In this document: one piece after another, positions 1-6,898 of the stretch
How positions within the stretch are numbered: the stretch's first letter is position 1
How the letters are laid out: each line of letters begins with the position of its first letter
NCBI GenBank assembly: GCA_013001365.1
Contig: JABDMQ010000012.1
Coordinates: 1 to 7,783 of the forward strand
Direction: 5' to 3'
Origin: Flavobacteriaceae bacterium
Lineage (GTDB): Bacteria > Bacteroidota > Bacteroidia > Flavobacteriales > Flavobacteriaceae
Length of the DNA: 7,783 nucleotides
The notes under the pieces: generated by a model
What the model was told of the DNA's origin: nothing
Database searches by the model: none
What the model saw: the letters and a program-made list of their open reading frames with translations, nothing else
Position numbers and translations under genes: made by a program

Positions 1-347
1 GGCCAGAATATCTTATTTATGATACCTTCCTTGGCCAAATTCAATACATTGAACAAGGACTCCGTATTCAAGTTCCAGGCCTTTTCAGGAAACTTCTCAC
101 CTGTAGCGCTTAAAAGCGCAGCCATAAGATATACTGTCTTTACGCCATGCTTTTCAACACATTGCTTAATGGCATTATAGTCCTTGGCATCCAAGATCTC
201 GAAAGCACCATCGGCATGCAGTCCAGATTTACACTCCTTAATGTCGCTAGCGATCACAGAATCCACACCATGTATCTGCCTTAATCTCATTGCAAGTTCA
301 GAGCCAATTTGGCCGCAGGCACCTATAATAAGAATTCTTGATTTCAT
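1..347 (-). CDS. tdh: SDR-type L-threonine 3-dehydrogenase, N-terminal part (partial at window edge)
   Basis: This partial gene is read from the ATG at 347-345 to the window edge, giving 115 full codons. It begins MKSRILIIGACGQIGSEL. The GxxGxxG dinucleotide-binding loop is at residues 9-15, and the second beta strand ends in Asp35 (IASDI), which in this fold usually contacts the NAD ribose. Residues 72-84 (VYLMAALLSATGE) and FNVLNLAKEG (99-108) are typical of the short-chain dehydrogenase form of threonine dehydrogenase known from Flavobacterium and animals. That enzyme oxidises L-threonine to 2-amino-3-ketobutyrate with NAD+ in the cytoplasm, and a CoA ligase (Kbl) then splits the product to glycine and acetyl-CoA. 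The catalytic YxxxK lies beyond the window, so activity cannot be checked. No kbl is visible here. It is transcribed divergently from the lipoprotein gene. The alternative is another NAD-dependent epimerase of the same fold, which is less likely given the LLSATGE stretch. Confidence 0.85.
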   Translation of the reverse strand, partial: MKSRILIIGACGQIGSELAMRLRQIHGVDSVIASDIKECKSGLHADGAFEILDAKDYNAIKQCVEKHGVKTVYLMAALLSATGEKFPEKAWNLNTESLFNVLNLAKEGIINKIFW

Positions 348-376
348 TTAGTCCGAAGCGTATCTGGATTCGCTAT

Positions 377-384
377 CAAAAATA
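377..384 (-). promoter_or_regulatory. Candidate -7 box of the threonine dehydrogenase gene
   Basis: On the minus strand this reads TATTTTTG, a full match to the Bacteroidota -7 consensus TAnnTTTG. It lies 29 bases upstream of the ATG, which would give a leader of roughly 20-25 nt. I could not find a clear TTG element at the expected -33 distance, so the call rests on the -7 motif and its position. Confidence 0.45.
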
Positions 385-466
385 ACAAGAATTTATGGTT
401 GCCCATTACCTATGTATAGAAAACTAATATTTCCGAACATTCTTCACCTTACAAGTCTTTATGCAA

Positions 467-474
467 TATATTTG
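467..474 (+). promoter_or_regulatory. Candidate -7 box of the lipoprotein gene
   Basis: The sequence TATATTTG matches the Bacteroidota -7 consensus TAnnTTTG and lies 22 bases before the ATG at 497, giving a short A/T-rich leader. The -33 position is poor: a TTC at 443-445 is the nearest thing to TTG at suitable spacing. The box faces away from the minus-strand box at 377-384, so the two genes appear to have separate divergent promoters. Confidence 0.5.
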
Positions 475-496
475 CAGTCTAATTAGTTAATTCATT

Positions 497-1024
497 ATGA
501 AATCATTGATTGTTCTTATTGGTCTTTTGTTGCTCACCAATTGCGATAAAGATGTTTCGCAGCAAGATTCCACTACGACAACAGAAGAAGAAACCACTCA
601 GGCAACTAGAATATCCAAAAAGGACATTGAAAGCCTATCCTATGCGGATTACGGCCTTAGCAATGCATCAAGAAAAGCTGTGAGCAGTTGGGCCAGCTAT
701 GGAGAATTGGAAGTCCTCATTCAATCAATTAATAATGCAGACTTACTTTATTTTGAAGGCGATGAGGAGGTCATGACAGCCCTCATTCAAGACCTAAAAA
801 CAACAATCCCTGATAACGTCAGTAACGAGTCCATCATTGCACGAATAACAGCTCTGGAAACTAAATTCTATAAGCTTAAAAGTGCTGAAAGGCTAAAGAC
901 GACCACCAAAGATGAATTGTTATCGGCTGTTCAGGAATTCCTGGAGGCCTCTTCAAACTTAAATCTTCAGGTCAACAAGAAATTCGAAAAGGAAGCACAA
1001 GACATCTCCAAGAATCAACTTTAA
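497..1024 (+). CDS. Small exported lipoprotein of unknown function
   Basis: I do not recognise this 175-residue protein. It starts with a short signal peptide, MKSLIVLIGLLLLTNC, whose only cysteine is Cys16. Asn at -1 of the lipobox is unusual (Gly, Ala or Ser is normal), but the hydrophobic core and position fit signal peptidase II processing. Asp-Lys-Asp follows the cysteine, and charged residues there are associated with lipoprotein export to the surface in Bacteroidota. A low-complexity Thr/Glu linker (about residues 24-38) is followed by what looks like an alpha-helical domain (about 41-175) rich in Leu, Lys, Glu and Ala, with no catalytic or metal-binding motif visible. The start is supported by the signal peptide and the upstream -7 box. 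It precedes the M13 peptidase lipoprotein gene by 88 bp on the same strand, with no terminator seen between them, so co-transcription and envelope co-localisation are plausible. Being a real gene is near certain; the function is open. Confidence 0.85.
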   Translation: MKSLIVLIGLLLLTNCDKDVSQQDSTTTTEEETTQATRISKKDIESLSYADYGLSNASRKAVSSWASYGELEVLIQSINNADLLYFEGDEEVMTALIQDLKTTIPDNVSNESIIARITALETKFYKLKSAERLKTTTKDELLSAVQEFLEASSNLNLQVNKKFEKEAQDISKNQL

Positions 1025-1112
1025 TACTGAATCTTGCTTGTTATTCTGTAACAAAATGGCACTGCTTTCTTCTAATTAATAATTAACTTGTACCAATTAA
1101 CATAACTAGAAA

Positions 1113-3173
1113 ATGAAAACTACACTAAAAAAATCACTTTTACTGGGGTCAGCAGTCCTTATCGGACTTATCTCCTGTAAAAAAGATAGCGATAAGGAAA
1201 TCGCTGAAAAGATTCCAGGAATCGTCCTGGAAAACATGGATACAACCGTTAGTCCGAAGGACGATTTCTATAGCTACGTCAATGGCAATTGGGTTAAAAC
1301 AACTACCATCCCAGAGGAAGAATCCAGATGGGGCGGATTCAATGTCTTGCGAAAATCAACAAGAAATGACGTTCTTTCAATCGTTAAAACCGCAAAAGAA
1401 CTCGGGTCATACGACGAAGGCACCGATCAGAAGAAAGCACTTCTTCTCTTCGAATCTGAACTGGATACAGTTGCAAGGGATGCCGCTGGCCTAGAGCCTT
1501 TGAAACCATTATTAAGTGCAATTGATGGCATTTCAAATCTTACTGAGATGCAATCGGTATATGCGAAGACCATTGGGGTTGATTCTCCGTTCTATGGATT
1601 CCAGGTTTTCCCGGACCTCAACAATAGTGCTATGAATGCGTCTTATATCAGTCAAGGCAGCTTGGGTTTACCAGATCGTGATTATTATGTACTGAAGGAT
1701 GATAAATCCAAGGAACGCCGACAACAATATGTTGATCATATAACGCGAATGATGCAGTACATTGATTATAGCGAGTCGGACGCAAAAGCAGCTGCAGAAA
1801 TGATCTTAGCAGTAGAAACACGATTAGCCGAACCACAATTGGACAAAGCACAGCAGCGAAACATCAGTAATTTCAACAATCCTCGAACTCTTGAGCAACT
1901 ATCGGAAATCACTCCAGCGGTAGATTGGAAAAAATTCATAAAGGACCTTGGTGTCGAAAAAGACATCGATACAGTTTATGTCTTGGAATTGAAATACATG
2001 GACGAGTTGCAGAAAGTCTTGACCACCACACCTATTGAAGACATCAAGACCATGATGAAATGGAGCACCTTGAACAATGCTGCTAATCTTTTAACCACAG
2101 AATTAGAGAAGGCAAATTGGGATTTTTACAGTAAGACCTTAAGAGGAACTGAGACACAAAGACCAAGGGAAGATACTGCAATGGACCATGTTACTGGACG
2201 TGTCGGTGAGGCAATTGGCAAGCTTTATGTCGATGCTAAGTTTCCGCCAGAAGCAAAGGCCAAAGCAGAAAAAATGATTGCCAATGTCATCACGGCATTT
2301 AAGGCGAGAATCGATAAATTGGATTGGATGAGTGCTGACACCAAGGCAAAAGCCATAGAAAAATTAGACAAATTTACAGTGAAGATCGCCTATCCAGATG
2401 AGTGGGAAGATTATTCTGAGCTGCAGATCAAGGAAGGAAATGGGTATGCTGAAAACATGTTGGCCCTATCTGAATGGAACCAGAAAGAGAACCTCTCAGA
2501 AATAGGCCAGCCTGTTGACAAATCGGAATGGGGTATGCCACCACAAATGGTGAATGCTTATTTTAACCCTTTCAATAATGAAATCGTTTTTCCAGCTGCG
2601 ATCTTACAACCACCTTTTTACAATTATACGGCTGACGAAGCAGTTAATTACGGAGGAATCGGTGCTGTCATAGGACATGAAATATCTCATGCTTTCGATG
2701 ATCAAGGCGCACAGTTCGATAGCGATGGCAATCTGGTAAATTGGTGGACTCCAGAGGATCTTGCAGAATTCAAGAAACGAGGTAAGGCATTGGCCGATCA
2801 ATACAGTTCAATAGAAGTATTGGATAGCCTATATATAAATGGAACATTCACCTTGGGTGAGAACATTGGAGACCTTGGCGGGGTATTAGGCGCTTATGAT
2901 GGCTTGCAACTTCACTTCAAGGAAAATGGAAGGCCAGATGATATAGATGGCTTTACAGCCGAGCAACGATTCTTCATGTCTTGGGCAACCGTTTGGAGAA
3001 CCTTGACCAGGGATGATGCAATGGAAACTCAGATCAAGACAGACCCACATTCGCCAGGTATCTATCGCGCGATACAACCACTTAAGAACATCGATGCTTT
3101 TTATGAAGCGTTTGGTATAAAGGAAGGTGATAACATGTATTTACCTGAAGATCAGCGCGTAAGGATCTGGTAA
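1113..3173 (+). CDS. M13 (neprilysin/PepO) family zinc metallopeptidase lipoprotein
   Basis: This 686-residue protein is an extracytoplasmic zinc endopeptidase that by family cleaves short peptides. The signal peptide ends in a good lipobox, LISC, at Cys22, followed by KKDSDKE. Cys22 is the only cysteine, so the disulfides of animal neprilysins are absent. The N-terminal M13 domain spans roughly residues 45-425 and the catalytic domain roughly 475-686. The zinc site is HEISH (His522, Glu523, His526) with Glu583 in ENIGD; Asp587 is the conserved orienting aspartate. The substrate-binding NAY is at 481-483. His646 and Arg652 in HSPGIYR match the transition-state and carboxylate-binding residues of neprilysin. 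The chain ends in the conserved terminal Trp (VRIW). Length is normal for the family and all key residues are present, so it should be active. The 88-bp gap upstream has a direct repeat of AATTAAC (1081-1087 and 1095-1101) but no clean -7 box, so it may be read from the lipoprotein promoter. A strong hairpin terminator follows. Confidence 0.96.
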   Translation: MKTTLKKSLLLGSAVLIGLISCKKDSDKEIAEKIPGIVLENMDTTVSPKDDFYSYVNGNWVKTTTIPEEESRWGGFNVLRKSTRNDVLSIVKTAKELGSYDEGTDQKKALLLFESELDTVARDAAGLEPLKPLLSAIDGISNLTEMQSVYAKTIGVDSPFYGFQVFPDLNNSAMNASYISQGSLGLPDRDYYVLKDDKSKERRQQYVDHITRMMQYIDYSESDAKAAAEMILAVETRLAEPQLDKAQQRNISNFNNPRTLEQLSEITPAVDWKKFIKDLGVEKDIDTVYVLELKYMDELQKVLTTTPIEDIKTMMKWSTLNNAANLLTTELEKANWDFYSKTLRGTETQRPREDTAMDHVTGRVGEAIGKLYVDAKFPPEAKAKAEKMIANVITAFKARIDKLDWMSADTKAKAIEKLDKFTVKIAYPDEWEDYSELQIKEGNGYAENMLALSEWNQKENLSEIGQPVDKSEWGMPPQMVNAYFNPFNNEIVFPAAILQPPFYNYTADEAVNYGGIGAVIGHEISHAFDDQGAQFDSDGNLVNWWTPEDLAEFKKRGKALADQYSSIEVLDSLYINGTFTLGENIGDLGGVLGAYDGLQLHFKENGRPDDIDGFTAEQRFFMSWATVWRTLTRDDAMETQIKTDPHSPGIYRAIQPLKNIDAFYEAFGIKEGDNMYLPEDQRVRIW

Positions 3174-3193
3174 TTTGAATCAGACAAGGAAAT

Positions 3194-3225
3194 AAAAAAG
3201 CAGCTGGTAACCAGCTGCTTTTTTT
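3194..3225. terminator. Bidirectional intrinsic terminator between convergent genes
   Basis: A perfect 9-bp stem (AGCAGCTGG at 3199-3207 with CCAGCTGCT at 3211-3219) closes a 3-base TAA loop. The stem is flanked by six As on the left (3194-3199) and seven Ts on the right (3219-3225), so it is followed by a U-tract whichever strand is transcribed. It lies 20 bp after the stop of the M13 peptidase gene and just beyond the stop of the convergent TPR gene, so it probably ends both transcripts. Confidence 0.92.
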
Positions 3226-3243
3226 GTCTTTAACAAATAATAT

Positions 3244-3930
3244 CTATTCTTTAGGTTTCTTGGCCACTAATGCGTCCTTACTAATACTTGCCATATTGAA
3301 ATTAGGCTCGATCTGAAGTGCCTGGTCCAAAAGAGCAATGGAAGCATCCAGATTGTTCGTTTGGTCCTCGTTAAAAGTAATAAGGGCCTTTAGATACAAG
3401 AAGGCTGCTTTTACTGGCACCTGATAAGGTGTCTGTGTTTCAAAAAAACCACGCATTTGATCTTCTCGCGCATTGGCAAGACCATACTCGATATGTGTTT
3501 TTGCTCCAGCAAGATCACTTGTTTGAGTTTTAAGGTCTGCCAATTCATAGGCAATCAGTGCATTTGGCTTACGATTGAACATGACCTCAAAATGCTCAAT
3601 GGCCCTTTTGTTTTCTCCAATGGCTTTTAAGGCCAAAGCTTTTACTTCTACAGCAATATTGGAATCAGCCTCGTTTTTCTCAATACCTATTGTATTCAAG
3701 GCCTGTAGATTCATTCCTTCTGAGAGGTACAAATAGGCTAAAGTATCTTTTTTAGCTTGAGATGGTTCCAAAAGGTCTAAATGAGTCAATGCATTAATAG
3801 TGCCTTGGATATCCCCTTGTGATTTCATTTTCTTGTAAAAAGCTTGAAAGTGCTTGGAAAGTTCTGTATTAGTTTGAGCAAAAACAGTTGAACCCAACAT
3901 AAAAACTGCCAATACGAGTATCTTCTTCAT
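3244..3930 (-). CDS. Secreted TPR-like repeat protein
   Basis: The 228-residue protein has a clear Sec signal peptide (MKKILVLAVFMLGSTVFA) with a likely cleavage between Ala18 and Gln19. There is no lipobox, so it should be soluble in the periplasm or secreted. The mature part is entirely helical. TPR-like helix pairs are visible at about residues 94-127 (LKAIGENKRAIEHFEVMF, then a KPNA turn) and 173-209 (the SIALLDQALQIEPN segment), with degenerate units between them. TPRs are protein-interaction scaffolds, and no catalytic motif is seen. The start is supported by the signal peptide and by a TAAA leader directly before the ATG. It lies 72 bp downstream of the M28 peptidase gene on the same strand. 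A -7 box in that gap suggests its own promoter, but read-through is also possible because no convincing terminator separates them. The partner and pathway are unknown; an accessory role to the M28 peptidase is only a guess from position. Confidence 0.88.
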   Translation of the reverse strand: MKKILVLAVFMLGSTVFAQTNTELSKHFQAFYKKMKSQGDIQGTINALTHLDLLEPSQAKKDTLAYLYLSEGMNLQALNTIGIEKNEADSNIAVEVKALALKAIGENKRAIEHFEVMFNRKPNALIAYELADLKTQTSDLAGAKTHIEYGLANAREDQMRGFFETQTPYQVPVKAAFLYLKALITFNEDQTNNLDASIALLDQALQIEPNFNMASISKDALVAKKPKE

Positions 3931-3952
3931 TTTATTTAGATTTTGTGTGGGC

Positions 3953-3960
3953 CAAAACTA
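3953..3960 (-). promoter_or_regulatory. Candidate -7 box of the TPR protein gene
   Basis: On the minus strand this reads TAGTTTTG, a full match to the Bacteroidota TAnnTTTG -7 consensus. It lies 22 bases before the ATG of the TPR gene and directly after a run of nine Ts on that strand (3960-3968 as As on the plus strand). No clear -33 TTG is seen. It implies that the TPR gene can be transcribed separately from the M28 gene upstream. Confidence 0.4.
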
Positions 3961-4002
3961 AAAAAAAATAAGAAGTGAAGTCTTAAAATTCTGGTAAATA
4001 AC

Positions 4003-6330
4003 CTAATCTATCGTTATGGTCTTCTTCACTAAGACAGCATCATTGAGCACAAATGGTTTTGGCATCATGTTGTCTTGTCTCTTTGGTACCGTGAATAATG
4101 GATTGGTCAACAAATCGAAAGAAGCTTCATATAAGGTCATAACTGTCTTTTGGTCCTTAGGTACTGAGAATTCCAGGATCAACGGGTCATTGTCAGAGAC
4201 ATAGAAACTGAAAAGCCTGTTTCGCCAACGATTATTGAACGCGTTGGCATCTTTGTTTTTCTTGTATACATCAACGCCATTAATGTTAAAGTCCTTGAAA
4301 ATAACACTTCGATCTGCAAACAATTCCATTCGATTAACAGGACGTTGCGGCGAAATATAGAGATTAATATGCCTAAAATCTCCAATCACGGTATCGCTTT
4401 TAACATCAACATAAGGAGCTGATATCGGTTTTACTATAGCCTTTTTTGTAAATGTATAACCTGAACCATATTTGCTAGCAAAATTTTCGGACCCATTATT
4501 TACCTGGTCTGGGTCGTCGCCCAAGTAATTCATGGTCCAATCGTCTAACATGTTATCGTAGGTGGCCCAAATAGCAGAATCGTCGTCGGCATTCCAGGAA
4601 TACACCAAACTGTTGGGTTTAGGGTTTTCCTCTGTGAAATTAGAGTTGAAATTAGCACTTAGTAATAAAATAATGGAAATCACCAAGACTCCCAATGCCC
4701 ATCGATTCTTGTGCCTGAAAAACCCAAAAACTGGTACCATGAGCCCAAACATCAATACCACCAAAACCATGGAAACGATCTTCATGGAAAATTGTATCCC
4801 ATCACTATCACCCATAAAAAAACCCAGTCCGACAGGAAGCATCTTTAACATTGGTGCCATTATAAATAGCATAGGGAAAGCCAATAAGGCCATTAAAACC
4901 AGGCTAGGTTCCTTTTGACGCATTAACACGAAAAGGCTAAGCAATCCAAAGCCAACAGGAATGATCAAGAAACTTGCTCCTTGAAGATTAAAGGCCACCA
5001 AGGCCAAGATGGCCAGCCATAGAACCAATGGCGCTATCAACAAATTTGCTGCGTTCTTGGGATTGTAGAACTTGTGGTACACCCACAAGCATATTGCCAA
5101 TGCCAACATAATAAAGGCTGCAATATAAGTATGCCCATTATAGGTGAAGCCATGCTCCATTTCTGCGTATTCAGGATACAAGCTTTTAAGCAATTCCCAA
5201 AGGACATAGCCAATAACGATAACACTGAAAAGTGAGATCAGTAGTGGAATGAAACCTTGTAGGATCTTCAAGGAGTTAAGTTTTCGTTTGTGGATACCAT
5301 AGTACAACAAACCAACGAATAGCAGAACAACTATAATGAGCATAGGGAATATCCAAGCAAATGGATAGGCAACCATCCCCAAGATCGGCATATTGACATA
5401 TATGTCGTCATCCTGGCTCTTAAGGTTATTCAGATTAGCTTCAGAAAAATGATGAAGCAAAGGCATTAAATAGGAGCCTTGGTGCTCTAAGGAATTCCTG
5501 TCCAATCGGTCATAAGAGTCATTTGCGGTATGGTAATCATAGTGGTCATCTATAAACGCAAAATTAAAACCTTCGATATTGCCATCTCGCCTAAAAACAG
5601 TTAAGTCCGTATCGTTAGGAAGCATCTTATAAATGCTATACGCCAAAGAATTGGCTACTGGATAATCTGGATTTGCTTCCTTGAATTCCCGAATCATATT
5701 GGCATTGCCACCATTGGTCTCGATCAACATATAACTCGGACCTCCACTACCACGAGCCTCAAAATTCAATACCAGACCGACGTCCTTGGCCCACGGATGC
5801 TGGTTAACGAAAAGGTCTGCCCCATTAAGTCCAAGTTCTTCGGCATCGGTTATGCATATGATCAAATCGTTCTTGGGCGTCTTGCCCTCTTCTAGGTAAG
5901 CACGTAATCCTTCAAGTATCGTTACTACTCCTGAACCCGCATCGCTTGCTCCTAAAGCACTATGAGGACTGCTGTCGTAATGGGACAATAGCACCAAGGC
6001 CTTGCCAGATTCTCTTCCTTTAATTCGTGCTAAGATATTCTTCGGCTTGGCCATATTTCCCCACTTACTGATGGTATAGCCCTCCTGAACTTGCGTTTCT
6101 AGACCAAGTTCCTGTAATTGACCGATAATGTATTCTCTAACTATTGTATGCTTTTCACTACCAACATAATGGGGCTTCTGGGTTATGGCAGCTAAATGAA
6201 CCAAGGCTCTTTCCGTTGAAAATGACTCTTTATCGGCATTCAAAGTCGAAATCTTGCTTGGCATCAATGCTGAAAAACTCCAATAAATAGCAATGATCGT
6301 GAGGAGAATGGCAATTAGTTTCCTGAACAT
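4003..6330 (-). CDS. Polytopic membrane M28-family zinc peptidase (Fxna/ERMP1-like architecture)
   Basis: This 775-residue protein combines an exopeptidase domain with a large membrane module. A signal anchor (about residues 4-22) is followed by the M28 domain (about 35-300). All the di-zinc site residues are present: His117 and Asp119 (SHYDS), bridging Asp130 (ASDAGSG), the Glu164/Glu165 pair (DAEELG), Glu191 (NFEARG) and His267 (DYHTAND). By family it should be an aminopeptidase-type exopeptidase. About eight further membrane segments follow, near 325-345, 360-382, 401-418, 428-448, 452-470, 475-497, 517-538 and 544-559. Then comes a hydrophilic, probably beta-rich domain (about 560-775). 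An inside N-terminus puts both the catalytic and the C-terminal domains outside the cytoplasm. The order M28, many helices, C-terminal domain resembles the eukaryotic Fxna/ERMP1 and yeast vacuolar membrane protease. The physiological substrate is unknown. The ATG at 6330-6328 is chosen because it directly precedes the signal anchor. The TPR gene lies 72 bp downstream on the same strand. Confidence 0.93.
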   Translation of the reverse strand: MFRKLIAILLTIIAIYWSFSALMPSKISTLNADKESFSTERALVHLAAITQKPHYVGSEKHTIVREYIIGQLQELGLETQVQEGYTISKWGNMAKPKNILARIKGRESGKALVLLSHYDSSPHSALGASDAGSGVVTILEGLRAYLEEGKTPKNDLIICITDAEELGLNGADLFVNQHPWAKDVGLVLNFEARGSGGPSYMLIETNGGNANMIREFKEANPDYPVANSLAYSIYKMLPNDTDLTVFRRDGNIEGFNFAFIDDHYDYHTANDSYDRLDRNSLEHQGSYLMPLLHHFSEANLNNLKSQDDDIYVNMPILGMVAYPFAWIFPMLIIVVLLFVGLLYYGIHKRKLNSLKILQGFIPLLISLFSVIVIGYVLWELLKSLYPEYAEMEHGFTYNGHTYIAAFIMLALAICLWVYHKFYNPKNAANLLIAPLVLWLAILALVAFNLQGASFLIIPVGFGLLSLFVLMRQKEPSLVLMALLAFPMLFIMAPMLKMLPVGLGFFMGDSDGIQFSMKIVSMVLVVLMFGLMVPVFGFFRHKNRWALGVLVISIILLLSANFNSNFTEENPKPNSLVYSWNADDDSAIWATYDNMLDDWTMNYLGDDPDQVNNGSENFASKYGSGYTFTKKAIVKPISAPYVDVKSDTVIGDFRHINLYISPQRPVNRMELFADRSVIFKDFNINGVDVYKKNKDANAFNNRWRNRLFSFYVSDNDPLILEFSVPKDQKTVMTLYEASFDLLTNPLFTVPKRQDNMMPKPFVLNDAVLVKKTITID

Positions 6331-6430
6331 AAGAAGGGTATTAGTTTGTTTTCATAAAAATACTAAATAATACTTTTCAGCTCTATTTGTGAAAAATCAT
6401 TAACTTTAAGAAAATCAAAACCGTAATGTC
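6331..6430. promoter_or_regulatory. Divergent promoter region between the M28 peptidase and CBS-domain genes
   Basis: This 100-bp AT-rich spacer must contain both start regions because the two genes point away from each other. The nearest -7 candidates each differ from TAnnTTTG at the last base: TAACTTTA on the plus strand (6401-6408), 22 bases before the CBS ATG, and TATTTTTA on the minus strand (plus-strand positions 6355-6362), 24 bases before the M28 ATG. Neither has a convincing -33 TTG. No operator-like inverted repeat stands out. Confidence 0.35.
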
Positions 6431-6892
6431 ATGGGTATCAAAAGTTTTCAAGGATCACGTAAAAATGTTGAACAAGAGTCTGACCATATTCGAGTGTTCA
6501 GTTATATGACGCGTAAGCTTGTAACGTTCAGTCCAGAAGATTCCATAGAAACTGTTATCAATTCTTTGATCAAGAATCGAATTTCTGGTGCTCCTGTGGT
6601 CAACGAGAACAATGAATTGATAGGTATGATCTCTGAGGGTGATTGCATCAAGCAACTTAGTGAGAGCCGTTACTTCAATATGCCGATGGGAGACACTCGC
6701 GTAAAGAACCATATGGTAGAAAACGTAGAGACCATCGACGGGCACATAAGTATTTTCGATGCGGCCAACAAATTCTTGGAGTCGAAACGACGTCGATTCC
6801 CAGTTCTTGAAAACGGAAAATTGGTCGGACAGATAAGTCAGATGGATGTCTTGAAAGCTGCCATGAAATTGAAAGGCCAAAAATGGAAGTAA
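6431..6892 (+). CDS. Tandem CBS-domain protein
   Basis: The 153-residue cytoplasmic protein consists almost only of two CBS motifs, a Bateman module. The first spans about residues 23-76, with ISGAPVV at 51-57 and ELIGMISEGD at 62-71. The second spans about 92-146, with RRRFPVLENGKLVGQIS at 120-136 and MDVL at 138-141. Such modules usually bind adenosine ligands (AMP, ATP, SAM) at the cleft between the domains, and the Asp at the end of each SxxD segment (Asp71, Asp139) often contacts ribose. No effector domain is fused, so it is a stand-alone sensor whose partner cannot be told from this sequence. The ATG at 6431 is used. An ATG at 6426 is out of frame, and the N-terminus MGIKSFQG resembles what I recall of flavobacterial homologues. 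The gene is monocistronic here, and its stop lies 6 bp from the stop of the convergent zinc-ribbon gene. Confidence 0.93.
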   Translation: MGIKSFQGSRKNVEQESDHIRVFSYMTRKLVTFSPEDSIETVINSLIKNRISGAPVVNENNELIGMISEGDCIKQLSESRYFNMPMGDTRVKNHMVENVETIDGHISIFDAANKFLESKRRRFPVLENGKLVGQISQMDVLKAAMKLKGQKWK

Positions 6893-6898
6893 AGTCGA

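Noticed and set aside
1081..1101. Direct repeat AATTAAC, two copies 14 bp apart, before the M13 gene
   Set aside because: Seven-base repeats of this composition are expected by chance in AT-rich spacers. I do not call an operator.
1282..3077. Several 62-70 codon frames inside the M13 peptidase gene
   Set aside because: The M13 frame carries all the catalytic motifs over its full length. These short frames have no supporting signals.
3960..3990. Possible terminator between the M28 and TPR genes
   Set aside because: There is a T-run on the minus strand, but the only preceding stem is about 4 bp (AAGA with TCTT). That is too weak to call.
4562..4918. 118-codon open frame on the plus strand
   Set aside because: It is antisense to the membrane part of the M28 peptidase gene, where hydrophobic codons on one strand commonly leave the other strand open. 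No domain or start signal is visible.
6455..6880. 141-codon open frame on the minus strand opposite the CBS-domain gene
   Set aside because: It lies wholly within a gene with two clear CBS motifs, has no recognisable domain and no own leader or promoter. It is a shadow frame.
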